The notes under the pieces are model-generated. The model did no database searches and was not told the DNA's origin. It saw only the letters and a list, made by a program, of their open reading frames with translations. A DNA stretch of 49,950 nt from Planctomycetota bacterium (GTDB lineage Bacteria; Planctomycetota; UBA1135): positions 1-49,950 of the forward strand of contig JAPKBM010000013.1 in assembly GCA_026421205.1 (NCBI GenBank), read 5' to 3'. This document shows, one piece after another, positions 16,440 to 24,815 of this stretch. Numbering within the stretch: the stretch's first letter is position 1; each line of letters starts with the position of its first letter. The position numbers were made by a program, and so were the translations under genes.

Positions 16440-17648
16440 CTAGGCAGAAGTCGGAGCCGTTGTAGACGGTTTCATCGCTCGAATACGCTCTTGCACTCGC
16501 CGAGCCGCTGGCATCAAGGAATGACGTAATACTTGAATTGAGCGGGCTTTAAAAGAAGGCGCGTAGAACGTTGCCGACATGTGCTGACGAGAGCCCCCGT
16601 GATAGCGCTCTAATAAATGCGCATGATCCAATCCGCCTCGCGAGGCATCTAAAAATTGGAAACCGATGGAAGATCCGGTTTCTGCCATATGGTGCATGAG
16701 CAGCGTTCCTGGAGAAAAGTTGTGGAAATCACTGTCATAAGCCAAGTTATAAGACAAAAATCGATTTTCGTTGGAACGAAAGCCCCAGTGAAAAGCGATC
16801 AACTTGCCATCTAAGCGAATAGTGCCCACAGCAAGGTCTCCTTTGCCGGACAAACGGTCCCACAGCGAGCGAATAAAGGGCTTGGAATCTCCCTCTAAGA
16901 GTCGGGCCTCCCCGTCGGCTTTCCAACTGGCGGCCTCAACAGCACAGCATTCACGGAAGAGCGTGTCCAATTCCTCTGCCCCTGGAAAACCAAACCATTT
17001 TTCCACTTGACCTTCTTTTTCCAATTTCTTTGTCCGACGCTTTAGATTAGAACGCAAGTTTTTAGAAACTTTTTGGCCACTTTCATCAAACTCTTCTAAG
17101 TCAAGCAGTGGCGCCTTGGAACAAACTTTTGTAAATACCGGCAAATGCACTTGTCCCGCCTGTCTTGGAATCTCCTCCGCCACTTGGTCCTCCACCGGGA
17201 TTTCTCGCATCTCAAAAGCCACCCAATCTTTCATCTCTTTTTGAGACCATTGAAGAATCAACTTTAATGTCTCGGCTCTAGCGCGGCGATCTACCGCCGG
17301 TATTCCAATGCAGTCCACCAAGGGTGAGCCAGCCATCTCTAATTTAGGAACCTTAAACCGACCTACGCGGCCTATGCCAAGCACCAAGGGAAGACCGCCA
17401 ATCCATTGACCATCTTCATTCTCCGCGACCACTAAAAATAAACGCTTCTCTTTCCCATAGTGCTCGGCCCAAGTCTGCAACCAAGCCCGCTGGAGAAAGA
17501 AAGACGGTAATTCCTGCTTTTTCTCGGTCCGCAACAATAACTCATGCCATGCATCAGCCTGTTCCCGATAAACATCGGGACCTTCAAACACCTTTAACTG
17601 AGCTGGCACGGTTCTCTTCCTGAGATTTAGGGGATGAGCAGAAAGCAA
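16440..17648 (-). CDS. FemAB-like / BioF2-like GNAT acyltransferase
   Basis: This 402-residue protein matches the BioF2-like/CelD acetyltransferase group related to FemAB peptidoglycan aminoacyltransferases, with a double GNAT-like arrangement. The first half includes PSFFLQRAWLQTWAEHYG and LPLVLGIGRVGRFKVPKLE. The second half (about 200-370) contains NLRSNLKRRTKKLEKEG, the strand GTIRLDGKLIAFHWGF, FSPGTLLMHHMAE and FQFLDASRGGLDHAH. Relatives often sit in exopolysaccharide clusters, and this one is divergent from a carbamoyltransferase gene 116 bases away, so modification of a surface glycan or secondary metabolite is possible. Acyl donor and acceptor are not evident. The C-terminal 30 residues are basic. 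Confidence 0.78.
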   Translation of the reverse strand: MLSAHPLNLRKRTVPAQLKVFEGPDVYREQADAWHELLLRTEKKQELPSFFLQRAWLQTWAEHYGKEKRLFLVVAENEDGQWIGGLPLVLGIGRVGRFKVPKLEMAGSPLVDCIGIPAVDRRARAETLKLILQWSQKEMKDWVAFEMREIPVEDQVAEEIPRQAGQVHLPVFTKVCSKAPLLDLEEFDESGQKVSKNLRSNLKRRTKKLEKEGQVEKWFGFPGAEELDTLFRECCAVEAASWKADGEARLLEGDSKPFIRSLWDRLSGKGDLAVGTIRLDGKLIAFHWGFRSNENRFLSYNLAYDSDFHNFSPGTLLMHHMAETGSSIGFQFLDASRGGLDHAHLLERYHGGSRQHMSATFYAPSFKARSIQVLRHSLMPAARRVQERIRAMKPSTTAPTSA

Positions 17649-17764
17649 TGGGGATGAGCTTCCTGCCTAGACGAAAGATACCATAGATTTTGCATCTACG
17701 AGGACGGATTTTTCGAAGCCCTTCCAAGGTCAGAGCTTGAGAGGATTCCCCTAAACTGTCCCCC

Positions 17765-19819
17765 ATGGCTCCCCCCTTGATTCTTGGCCTAAACCAATAC
17801 ACGCACTCGGCCTCCTGCTTTCTCCTAGACGCCGATGGCCGCCCCCTTTTTGGCCTAGCGAAGGAACGGGTGACGCGTAAAAAACACCATGGAGGCGATG
17901 TTTCCGCGGTGGTCGAGTACGCATTGAAAAGCATAGGATGTTCCTTGGCAGACATCGGGTTAGTCGTCGCGAATAATCATTTGTTTCCCATTGAAGCTTT
18001 CGAACAAACTCTGGAATGGGCTGCGGCATTACACCAACAAGAGCCAAGTTTTCTCTCGCCCTTTAACTTATTCCCAGGAAAAGAAAAACTGGAGCTCACC
18101 CATCACTTAGCGCACGCCTGGTCCGCCCTTCCGACAGCCCCCTTTGATCATGGGTTGATTGTGGTCATGGATGGAATGGGAAGCACAAAAAAAGATTGGG
18201 AAGCAGCCAAGGGGGGTGCCACCGAAGCCTCACTGTCGTGCGCGCCTTCGTATCAACAAGTGCCTATGTCGCTCCAAGAAAATCAGAGTTGGCGAGAAGG
18301 AGAGACGGTGTTTCGCTTTCAGGGCATGGATCTTCAACGTGTTTTCAAACGATGGACCTGTGAGCACACCCCCACATTTCTTTACAACTACGGCTTTGAA
18401 AATATGGAATCTCTGGGTGCACTGTACTCAAGAATTTCAAGCCATGTTTTTGGAGATTGGAATGCCTGCGGGAAAATCATGGGCTTGGCCCCTTGGGATG
18501 AGCATTGGAATGGCGTCGAAAGCCACAAGGAAGACCCTTACTTTCAAGGCCCACTGGAAGCTCTCTCCGTGAATTGGGATCTGATTCGCCAACTGCCGCT
18601 CCCCAATGACTGGGACAACAAAGAAAATCATGCGGCCTATGCACGCATGGCAGCGCAAATTCAATACGACCTTGAACAGGTCACCTTAGAGTTTCTGAAA
18701 AAGTTTCAAAAGGAGACCGGAGAAACGAACCTATGTCTCGTCGGCGGCGTTGGCCTTAATAGCACCTTAAATGGTCGCATCCAGCGAGAATCGGGTTTTC
18801 AACAAGTTTATATTCCACCTTGGCCCGGCGATGACGGCGTGGCCGTCGGCTGTGCTTATTACGGCTGGCACCAGAAGAATGCCGCGATTCCTACCCGAGT
18901 GCCACCCTCGCCCTATACCGGCCGTGCCTTTTCCTCACAGGAAATTCAAAATAGCCTGCAAGAATCACTTCCTTGGCTGGAAGCAAAAGAGCAAGAAAAC
19001 TTTTTAGAAGAGACGGCAGATGCTCTCGCTGCTGGAAATGTGGTGGGCTGGTTTCAAGGACGAAGCGAATTAGGACCTCGGGCCTTAGGGAACCGAAGTA
19101 TTTTGGCGACCCCACAAGACGCTTCCATGGTCGAACGAATTAACACTGCCATCAAAAAACGAGAAGGGTTTCGCCCTTTTGCCCCTACGGTTTTAGCGGA
19201 ACATGCAGATGAGTTTTTTGAAAACGTCACCCCCAGTCCCTACATGTCCATTACCGTTCAAACACGGCCAGAAAAGCAGGCGTTGATCCCGGCCGTCGTT
19301 CATGTAGATGGTACTGCACGCCTACAAACGCTAGCGGAAAAAGAGAATCCGTTGTACGCCGACCTCATTCGCGCCTTCGCAAAACGCACGGAGCTTCCCA
19401 TGCTGCTGAATACATCATTCAATATCCAAGGGGAGCCCATTGTGGAAACCCCAAATGACGCCATTCGCTCATTCCTGCGTTCTGACCTAGACCTTCTCGT
19501 GATGGAACACTGGGTCATTCGCAAAAAAGGGTTTCCGTCGGCCGACCACTTTGAAGAGGCCTACCCCCAGCGCATTCATAGTGTCAGCTCAGAGACCGTC
19601 GCCGACGCAGACGGAGAACCTGTAGCCGTTCACCTCATGGCTTACGGAGATAACTATGACTCAGACACGTTGGAACTGAGTGTATTGGACATGAGCGATG
19701 GAGACATGTCGGTCAAAGACATTCTCCAGGCACTTCAGGAAGAATGGGAGGTTGAGGAAGTGGAAAGCCTGGCAAGACTTCGGCGTCTTTGGTCCCATTG
19801 CCTCGTCCATTTCGGTTAG
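17765..19819 (+). CDS. NodU/TobZ/CmcH-family carbamoyltransferase
   Basis: This 684-residue enzyme uses carbamoyl phosphate and ATP to carbamoylate a hydroxyl. The N-terminal Kae1-like part begins ILGLNQYTHSASCFLL and contains HHLAHAWSAL (metal-binding histidines) and VVMDGMGS. Further along come LVGGVGLNSTLNGRI and WFQGRSELGPRALGNRSIL, the family signature that binds carbamoyl adenylate. The C-terminal YrdC-like half has FRPFAPTVLAEH and LLNTSFNIQGEPIV. A further 85 or so residues (acidic, DADGEPVAVHLMAYG onward) extend past the usual end. Substrate is probably a sugar or polyketide-like moiety. It is divergent from the FemAB-like acyltransferase; the 116 bases between the two starts hold no promoter I would defend. 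Confidence 0.88.
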   Translation: MAPPLILGLNQYTHSASCFLLDADGRPLFGLAKERVTRKKHHGGDVSAVVEYALKSIGCSLADIGLVVANNHLFPIEAFEQTLEWAAALHQQEPSFLSPFNLFPGKEKLELTHHLAHAWSALPTAPFDHGLIVVMDGMGSTKKDWEAAKGGATEASLSCAPSYQQVPMSLQENQSWREGETVFRFQGMDLQRVFKRWTCEHTPTFLYNYGFENMESLGALYSRISSHVFGDWNACGKIMGLAPWDEHWNGVESHKEDPYFQGPLEALSVNWDLIRQLPLPNDWDNKENHAAYARMAAQIQYDLEQVTLEFLKKFQKETGETNLCLVGGVGLNSTLNGRIQRESGFQQVYIPPWPGDDGVAVGCAYYGWHQKNAAIPTRVPPSPYTGRAFSSQEIQNSLQESLPWLEAKEQENFLEETADALAAGNVVGWFQGRSELGPRALGNRSILATPQDASMVERINTAIKKREGFRPFAPTVLAEHADEFFENVTPSPYMSITVQTRPEKQALIPAVVHVDGTARLQTLAEKENPLYADLIRAFAKRTELPMLLNTSFNIQGEPIVETPNDAIRSFLRSDLDLLVMEHWVIRKKGFPSADHFEEAYPQRIHSVSSETVADADGEPVAVHLMAYGDNYDSDTLELSVLDMSDGDMSVKDILQALQEEWEVEEVESLARLRRLWSHCLVHFG

Positions 19820-19848
19820 AATCTGAGGTGTCCAAACTTCTCAATCCC

Positions 19849-20451
19849 ATGAATGATACTCAATCTGAAATTCAAATTACGGCAGAGCCTCAAACCCTGC
19901 CCTCAAACTGCCTCTATCGTGCTGTAGACCGCAGCCTACATTCAGGCCTTCTTTACACAAGTAATCCAGAATTTGCCACGGAATGGATGCCTCTTGCCGC
20001 CGCTATTTTTGCTGCCGCAGACCACGTCAAAGGAGTCCGCATTGGAGGCCATGAGGTCCTCGTGAGTATGGAATCTACTCCAGATGACTGGCGACCCATC
20101 GCAAAGGCAACCGGTGCAGCCATTCGCGCTTTCCTCAACGGCGGAGAAGCCTGCGTCAAAGAAGGAGCGGGTGACTCCATGACCGACGGTGACCTGTGGC
20201 GCAACCAGGCGCAAAAAGTGATCGATGCAGAACTCAACCCTAACCTTGCAAGTCATGGTGGATGGGTAGAAATCCAAGCCTCTGACGGTTCTGAGCTCTA
20301 CATCACTATGGGTGGGGGCTGTCAAGGGTGTGGGTCAGCCGCCCTCACTATGAAGCAAGGTGTGGAAACGTCCATTCGTAATGCCGTCCCAGATATCACG
20401 GCCATTCATGATTCCACAGATCATGCTTCTGGGCAGAACCCGTACATGTAA
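19849..20451 (+). CDS. Nfu-type Fe-S cluster carrier protein (Nfu_N plus NifU-like domain)
   Basis: I chose ATG 19849 (200 residues) because the extra 20 residues of a longer reading lie over the carbamoyltransferase end. Residues about 35-105 resemble the Nfu N-terminal domain (SGLLYTSNPEFATEWMPLA, AADHVKGVRIGG). Residues about 120-195 are the NifU-like domain with GGCQGCGSAALTMKQGVE, whose C-x2-C pair binds a labile [4Fe-4S] cluster at a dimer interface. It would deliver clusters to apoproteins. The next gene, citrate synthase, follows after 14 bases on the same strand. MoaA in this window is one potential Fe-S client, though nothing ties them directly. Confidence 0.88.
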   Translation: MNDTQSEIQITAEPQTLPSNCLYRAVDRSLHSGLLYTSNPEFATEWMPLAAAIFAAADHVKGVRIGGHEVLVSMESTPDDWRPIAKATGAAIRAFLNGGEACVKEGAGDSMTDGDLWRNQAQKVIDAELNPNLASHGGWVEIQASDGSELYITMGGGCQGCGSAALTMKQGVETSIRNAVPDITAIHDSTDHASGQNPYM

Positions 20452-20465
20452 AATCTGTTATCGCC

Positions 20466-21749
20466 ATGAACAAAATTGAGCACGCCCATCTCAAGGCAGG
20501 GGATCAAAATCTTGACCTCCCCCTCTCCACCGGCACCGAAAACGAAATGGGGGCAGATATTTCCAAACTTCGGAGCACGACGGGGTTAATCACTTTTGAC
20601 CCAGGCTATGGAAATACGGGATCCTGCAAAAGTAACATCACGTTTATTGATGGGGACAAAGGGATTCTCAGCTACCGAGGCTACCCCATTGAACAATTAG
20701 CAGAGCAAAGCTCATTCCTGGAAACCTCCTGGCTTTTGCTCAATGGTGAACTGCCGAATCAGAGCCAACTTAAAGAGTTCACCCATCAAGTCACCACGCA
20801 CACGATGTTGCATGAAAACTTTCGTGGTTTCCTTAACTCTCTCCCAAAATCGGGCCATCCCATGCCCATGACTGCGGCCATGGTTTCCGCGTTCTCAGCG
20901 TTCTATCCAGAACCAGAATCTCCTCGAGTTTTGCAGGAAACTGTGATCCGCTTGATTTCCAAGTACCCAACTTTGGCAGCTTGGGCCTATAAGCATTCCG
21001 TCGGTCAGCCTCTTATTTATCCACGCAATGACTTGTCCTACTCGGAAAACTTCTTGCATATGATGTTTGCGACTCCTTGCGAAGATTATGAAGTGGACCC
21101 CGTTATTGCCCGCGTGCTGGACCAACTTTTGATTTTGCACGCCGACCATGAGCAAAACTGCTCCACCTCTACGGTGCGCTTAGTTGGCTCTTCACAAGCC
21201 AACCTCTTTGCCAGTATCTCCGCGGGACTCTCTGCACTTTGGGGGCCACTCCATGGTGGTGCAAATCAAAAGGTGATTGAGATGTTAGATGCCATCAGTG
21301 AAATGGGCTATACCGCGCAAGAATTTGTAGACCGCGCTAAAGACAAGAAAAGTCAAGTTCGCTTGATGGGCTTTGGTCATCGGGTGTACAAAAATTTTGA
21401 CCCACGCGCGAAGGTACTGAAAAAAGCCTGTCAAGATGTGGTGGAGCGCCTGGGGATTTCCAATCGCCAACTTGAGATTGCCATGGAACTGGAAGAAATT
21501 GCGCTGAATGACGAATATTTTATAGAACGGAATCTCTACCCCAATGTAGATTTCTACTCCGGGGTGATTTACCGCTCCATCGGAATCCCTGTCAATATGT
21601 TTACCGTCATGTTCGCCATGGGCCGCATGTCCGGCTGGATTGCTCAGTGGATGGAAATGCGCAATGACCCCGATACACGCATCGGCCGACCCCGGCAGAT
21701 TTACACGGGCCAAACGCAAAGAGATTGGGCACCACTCGACCAACGCTAA
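20466..21749 (+). CDS. gltA: Citrate synthase
   Basis: This 427-residue protein is the long (type II, GltA-like) citrate synthase that condenses oxaloacetate and acetyl-CoA. Visible features are GDKGILSYRGYPIEQLAEQS, LLILHADHEQNCSTSTVRL with the catalytic His, WGPLHGGANQKVIEML, MGFGHRVYKNFDPRAK with the catalytic His and substrate arginine, and ERNLYPNVDFYSGVIYRSIG with the catalytic Asp. The N-terminal 50 residues are the usual extra domain of type II enzymes. It lies 14 bases downstream of the Nfu gene and 9 bases upstream of a lipoprotein gene. This gene and the citrate lyase-like pair 5 kb away catalyse opposing steps. Confidence 0.96.
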   Translation: MNKIEHAHLKAGDQNLDLPLSTGTENEMGADISKLRSTTGLITFDPGYGNTGSCKSNITFIDGDKGILSYRGYPIEQLAEQSSFLETSWLLLNGELPNQSQLKEFTHQVTTHTMLHENFRGFLNSLPKSGHPMPMTAAMVSAFSAFYPEPESPRVLQETVIRLISKYPTLAAWAYKHSVGQPLIYPRNDLSYSENFLHMMFATPCEDYEVDPVIARVLDQLLILHADHEQNCSTSTVRLVGSSQANLFASISAGLSALWGPLHGGANQKVIEMLDAISEMGYTAQEFVDRAKDKKSQVRLMGFGHRVYKNFDPRAKVLKKACQDVVERLGISNRQLEIAMELEEIALNDEYFIERNLYPNVDFYSGVIYRSIGIPVNMFTVMFAMGRMSGWIAQWMEMRNDPDTRIGRPRQIYTGQTQRDWAPLDQR

Positions 21750-21758
21750 TCTAGGCGA

Positions 21759-23306
21759 ATGTTTCGGACACTCTCCTCCCTTCCCTCCCTGCTTGGCTTC
21801 GGGTTGCTCTTTCTCAGCCTTGGCGTTTCTTGTGGAAGTGGTGGAGAAACCGTGGACGAAGGAAGTGGCAACAATAGCGACGGTGGAGGCAACAATGGTG
21901 GCGGAGGCGGTGAGAACCCCGCGGATAACACTTACGGCAAATTCGATCTGCCTCAGGCAAATGACTACACGGACATCACAGCGGCTTGGGCGGGGCTTGA
22001 CAAGGAACAATATTGGGTAGGGATGACTTCCAGTTGGACGGGACTTACAGAGGACGAATCCTTCCCCATCTTCGCTCACAATGAAACCGACCTTACGGGA
22101 GAATCCACACCTACAAAAAAATGGGGGTTCCAGTTCCAGTTGGATAGCGCTCCGACTTACAACGTGGCGCACTTAAATGGTGTGACTGGGTTAACGAATG
22201 GCGCCATCGCTGCGGGTTCTTGGGATTACGGCTCCAGTGCGGGCACCGCAACTAATGGGGCCTGGCTTCTCCCTCTGAACGACAGCGGGGCAATCCAAGT
22301 AGGTTGGACAAAGAATTATTTCACGGAAGACACTGGGGGGCTTGCACAATTTAGCTCTATCACAGAATTAAAGGATGGGTCCATTCTCGCTGTCGGAGAC
22401 CTTTTTGACCCCAATACTCTGCTCAGTACTGCGTGGTCCACGATGCTTTCCTCCGACGGAACGACGGAATCACACAAACAATTTGGGAACGCCACCGATG
22501 ATGCTCTCTTTGAAGGCAATCTGTCCTTAGGCTCAGGGAAATCTGCCCTCCTCCTTGGCTCCATCCTCTTAGAGGGCGACACCTTCTATTCTGGCTACGT
22601 CGTCATGCTGGATGCATCCGGAGAATTCTCTTGGGAGGCTACTTACACGGCATCTACAGATTTGTCTTTTGTCGGAGGAACACTCCTCAATAATGGCAAG
22701 GCACTTCTCATTGGATATTCCACCGCTGGATTTGATGCCACCGTGACTGACCTCGTGGTCATCGACCCCGCAACAAGCGGCAGTGTCCAATGGAAAAAGC
22801 AATACGCCATTTCCGGCGCAGATGAGGTCAGCGTTCTTCACTCTGTGGAAGAACACAACAACGCACTGTGGGCATTCGGAAATACAGACATGGAAGATGG
22901 GACAGGTGGTTACATCAATCAACCTTTATTACTCAAACTCAATACCTCCAATGGAAGTATTCAAATGGAGCGCAATTTCTCCTCCATCGGGGATGCTTAT
23001 TTCCTGAATGCCACACAAGATTTATCAGCTGGTGCAGCTGCAGTAGACTTTCTTCTTTCTGGAATCCTGGACGGAGATCAACAAAACGTATTCTCTATTT
23101 TCGCCGACGACTCCCCCATACTCATTGGTGGAGATTGCAATTCTCTTACAGGCACGGATCAAGGGGTGATTCAAGCCGGCGCCTTGAATCTATCCGTCAA
23201 CTCCAGAAACTCTACGGAGACAGCCCCTGCGATAACGTCGTCAGACCTCAATGTATCGGTTACGGCTTCGGCTATTACTTTTACGAAAGTAACCGCCTGT
23301 CCGTAG
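21759..23306 (+). CDS. Hypothetical secreted lipoprotein with beta-propeller-like repeats
   Basis: This 515-residue protein begins with a signal sequence (LSSLPSLLGFGLLFLSLGVSC). The cysteine at about 26 is followed by a glycine- and asparagine-rich linker (GNNSDGGGNNGGGGG), typical of lipoproteins tethered at a distance, although the -3 residue is not the preferred Leu. The body has recurring short units such as GAWLLPLNDSGAIQVGW, KDGSILAVGDLF, ALLLGSILLEGD and KALLIGYSTAG, each pairing a value with a description. This resembles delta-60/WD-like propeller repeats of surface proteins. No enzyme motif is seen. It ends 2 bases before the convergent sugar dehydrogenase gene. Confidence 0.7.
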   Translation: MFRTLSSLPSLLGFGLLFLSLGVSCGSGGETVDEGSGNNSDGGGNNGGGGGENPADNTYGKFDLPQANDYTDITAAWAGLDKEQYWVGMTSSWTGLTEDESFPIFAHNETDLTGESTPTKKWGFQFQLDSAPTYNVAHLNGVTGLTNGAIAAGSWDYGSSAGTATNGAWLLPLNDSGAIQVGWTKNYFTEDTGGLAQFSSITELKDGSILAVGDLFDPNTLLSTAWSTMLSSDGTTESHKQFGNATDDALFEGNLSLGSGKSALLLGSILLEGDTFYSGYVVMLDASGEFSWEATYTASTDLSFVGGTLLNNGKALLIGYSTAGFDATVTDLVVIDPATSGSVQWKKQYAISGADEVSVLHSVEEHNNALWAFGNTDMEDGTGGYINQPLLLKLNTSNGSIQMERNFSSIGDAYFLNATQDLSAGAAAVDFLLSGILDGDQQNVFSIFADDSPILIGGDCNSLTGTDQGVIQAGALNLSVNSRNSTETAPAITSSDLNVSVTASAITFTKVTACP

Positions 23307-23308
23307 CG

Positions 23309-24766
23309 TTACTCCACGGACTGCACGTAAACATTGGAAACGGCACCGAGCTGTAAAGCTTGCACCCAAAGGGTGTATCCAGAAAGTGCAATAGGAATTC
23401 TACCCGTGACGGACCAGTCTCCATTGGCGTCGGCATTCCCTGATCTAAACAGCTTAGCTTGATTCAAGTCCAACGTCACGCCCAAAGGAGGCACCGGCGT
23501 CTGCCCCATCCCAGTCAAGGAATAGGTAAGAAACAAAGAGCCGCCAGCGAAAGCCTGAGAAATATTTGCCGTGGCGGATAGACCTCCGACCAAATGGCTC
23601 AACTCTAAAGCAAGGCCATCCGGGATAATCCGGTAAACCTGGCCTCCGGAAAGACTGCAAATGTAGAGTTCGCCGGCAGCATCCTCTCCGAAACCGGAAA
23701 TGGACCGAATAGGCTGCCCATTCGGTCGAGCTAATTCTGAGGTATGATCTTGGAAATCAATGACGGATTGTCCATTCCGTCGGAAAGACCAGATTTTATT
23801 CGTGCAATAATCCGCAAAGAAATATCGGCCATGCATTTTGGCCAAATGTGCACCACGATAAAGGCCACCACCAGTCACCGAGCAACCGGCACTATGGCCG
23901 TATTCATAAATCGGCAAAGTTAAACCGGCAGAATTGCAATTGGATGGGTTGTAGCAATGATCCCCCTCCATCAAGCGCCATCCATAATTTCGGCCACCGG
24001 TATCACCGGCCAGTTCCACATCAATCTCTTCCCATTGATTCTGACCGACGTCGGCAATCCACAAATCACCCGTACCACGGTCAAAAGAAAAACGCCAAGG
24101 GTTGCGCATGCCGATGGCCCAAATTTCATCTTTGGTGGCCGGGTCCGAGACGAAAGGATTGGATGGTGGAATGGTGTAGGGCAAAGTGTCCACGTCAATG
24201 CGTAACATCTTCCCAAGAAGCTGTTGCCCATTTTGAGCGCGGTTTCCAGGGTCTCCACCGGAACCACCGTCTCCCGTTCCAATCCAAAGGTAGCCATTCG
24301 GGCCGAAAGCAATCATGCCCCCGTTATGATTGGAATAAGGTTGTGCAATGGATAAGACTTGGACTTCGGAGTTTGCGTCAGCCACGTCGGCGTTTGAGGA
24401 AACCGTAAAACGCGAAACAATGGTATCCCCCGAATTATTTGAATAGTTGAGAAAGAACCAACCATTGTTGGCATAGTCCGGGTGAAATGCCAAGCCCAAC
24501 AAGCCTTGCTCGCCGGAATGGCGTACCGCAGAGCGAATATCCAAAAACGGTGTTGATAAAACAGACCCATTTTGCACAATACGGATTTGACCATTTTGCT
24601 CTACGACGAAAATCCGGTCAAAATCCCCTTCTGGCGTAGCCACTAAAACAGGAGCTGTAAATCCGTTGGCTATCTGCTCGACCTGAATGGATTGCTGGCC
24701 CCATGCAGGGAATGCAAAAGCCAAGATGGCCAAGGAAAACAAGGGGAGGCTAGAGGAGTTTCGCAT
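23309..24766 (-). CDS. PQQ-type glucose/sorbosone dehydrogenase-like beta-propeller protein
   Basis: This 485-residue exported protein has a signal peptide cut after AWG (residue 23). Residues about 30-370 match the soluble glucose/sorbosone dehydrogenase (GSDH) six-bladed propeller: DRIFVVEQNGQIRIV, SGEQGLLGLAFHPDY with the general-base His, NHNGGMIAFGPNGYLWIGTGDGG, MRNPWRFSFDRGTGDLWIADVGQ and NYGWRLMEG. Such enzymes oxidise aldoses or related sugars outside the cytoplasm with PQQ, though some members are non-enzymatic. The last 100 residues (GSLFLTYSLTG, ADANGDWSVTG, LSGYTLWVQAL) form a separate beta domain shared with the remnant at 30506-30763. It is divergent from the selenoprotein operon with 49 bases between starts. 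Confidence 0.87.
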   Translation of the reverse strand: MRNSSSLPLFSLAILAFAFPAWGQQSIQVEQIANGFTAPVLVATPEGDFDRIFVVEQNGQIRIVQNGSVLSTPFLDIRSAVRHSGEQGLLGLAFHPDYANNGWFFLNYSNNSGDTIVSRFTVSSNADVADANSEVQVLSIAQPYSNHNGGMIAFGPNGYLWIGTGDGGSGGDPGNRAQNGQQLLGKMLRIDVDTLPYTIPPSNPFVSDPATKDEIWAIGMRNPWRFSFDRGTGDLWIADVGQNQWEEIDVELAGDTGGRNYGWRLMEGDHCYNPSNCNSAGLTLPIYEYGHSAGCSVTGGGLYRGAHLAKMHGRYFFADYCTNKIWSFRRNGQSVIDFQDHTSELARPNGQPIRSISGFGEDAAGELYICSLSGGQVYRIIPDGLALELSHLVGGLSATANISQAFAGGSLFLTYSLTGMGQTPVPPLGVTLDLNQAKLFRSGNADANGDWSVTGRIPIALSGYTLWVQALQLGAVSNVYVQSVE

Positions 24767-24815
24767 GCCTCCACCATACCCCGAAACCCCTTGGCACTTC
24801 GGGTGTTCTTCTCAC

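Noticed and set aside
21285-22172. 295-residue minus-strand reading frame opposite citrate synthase and the next lipoprotein
   Set aside because: It spans two unambiguous plus-strand genes and its translation is compositionally odd (low-complexity serine/threonine runs, no family motifs); it is an antisense shadow.
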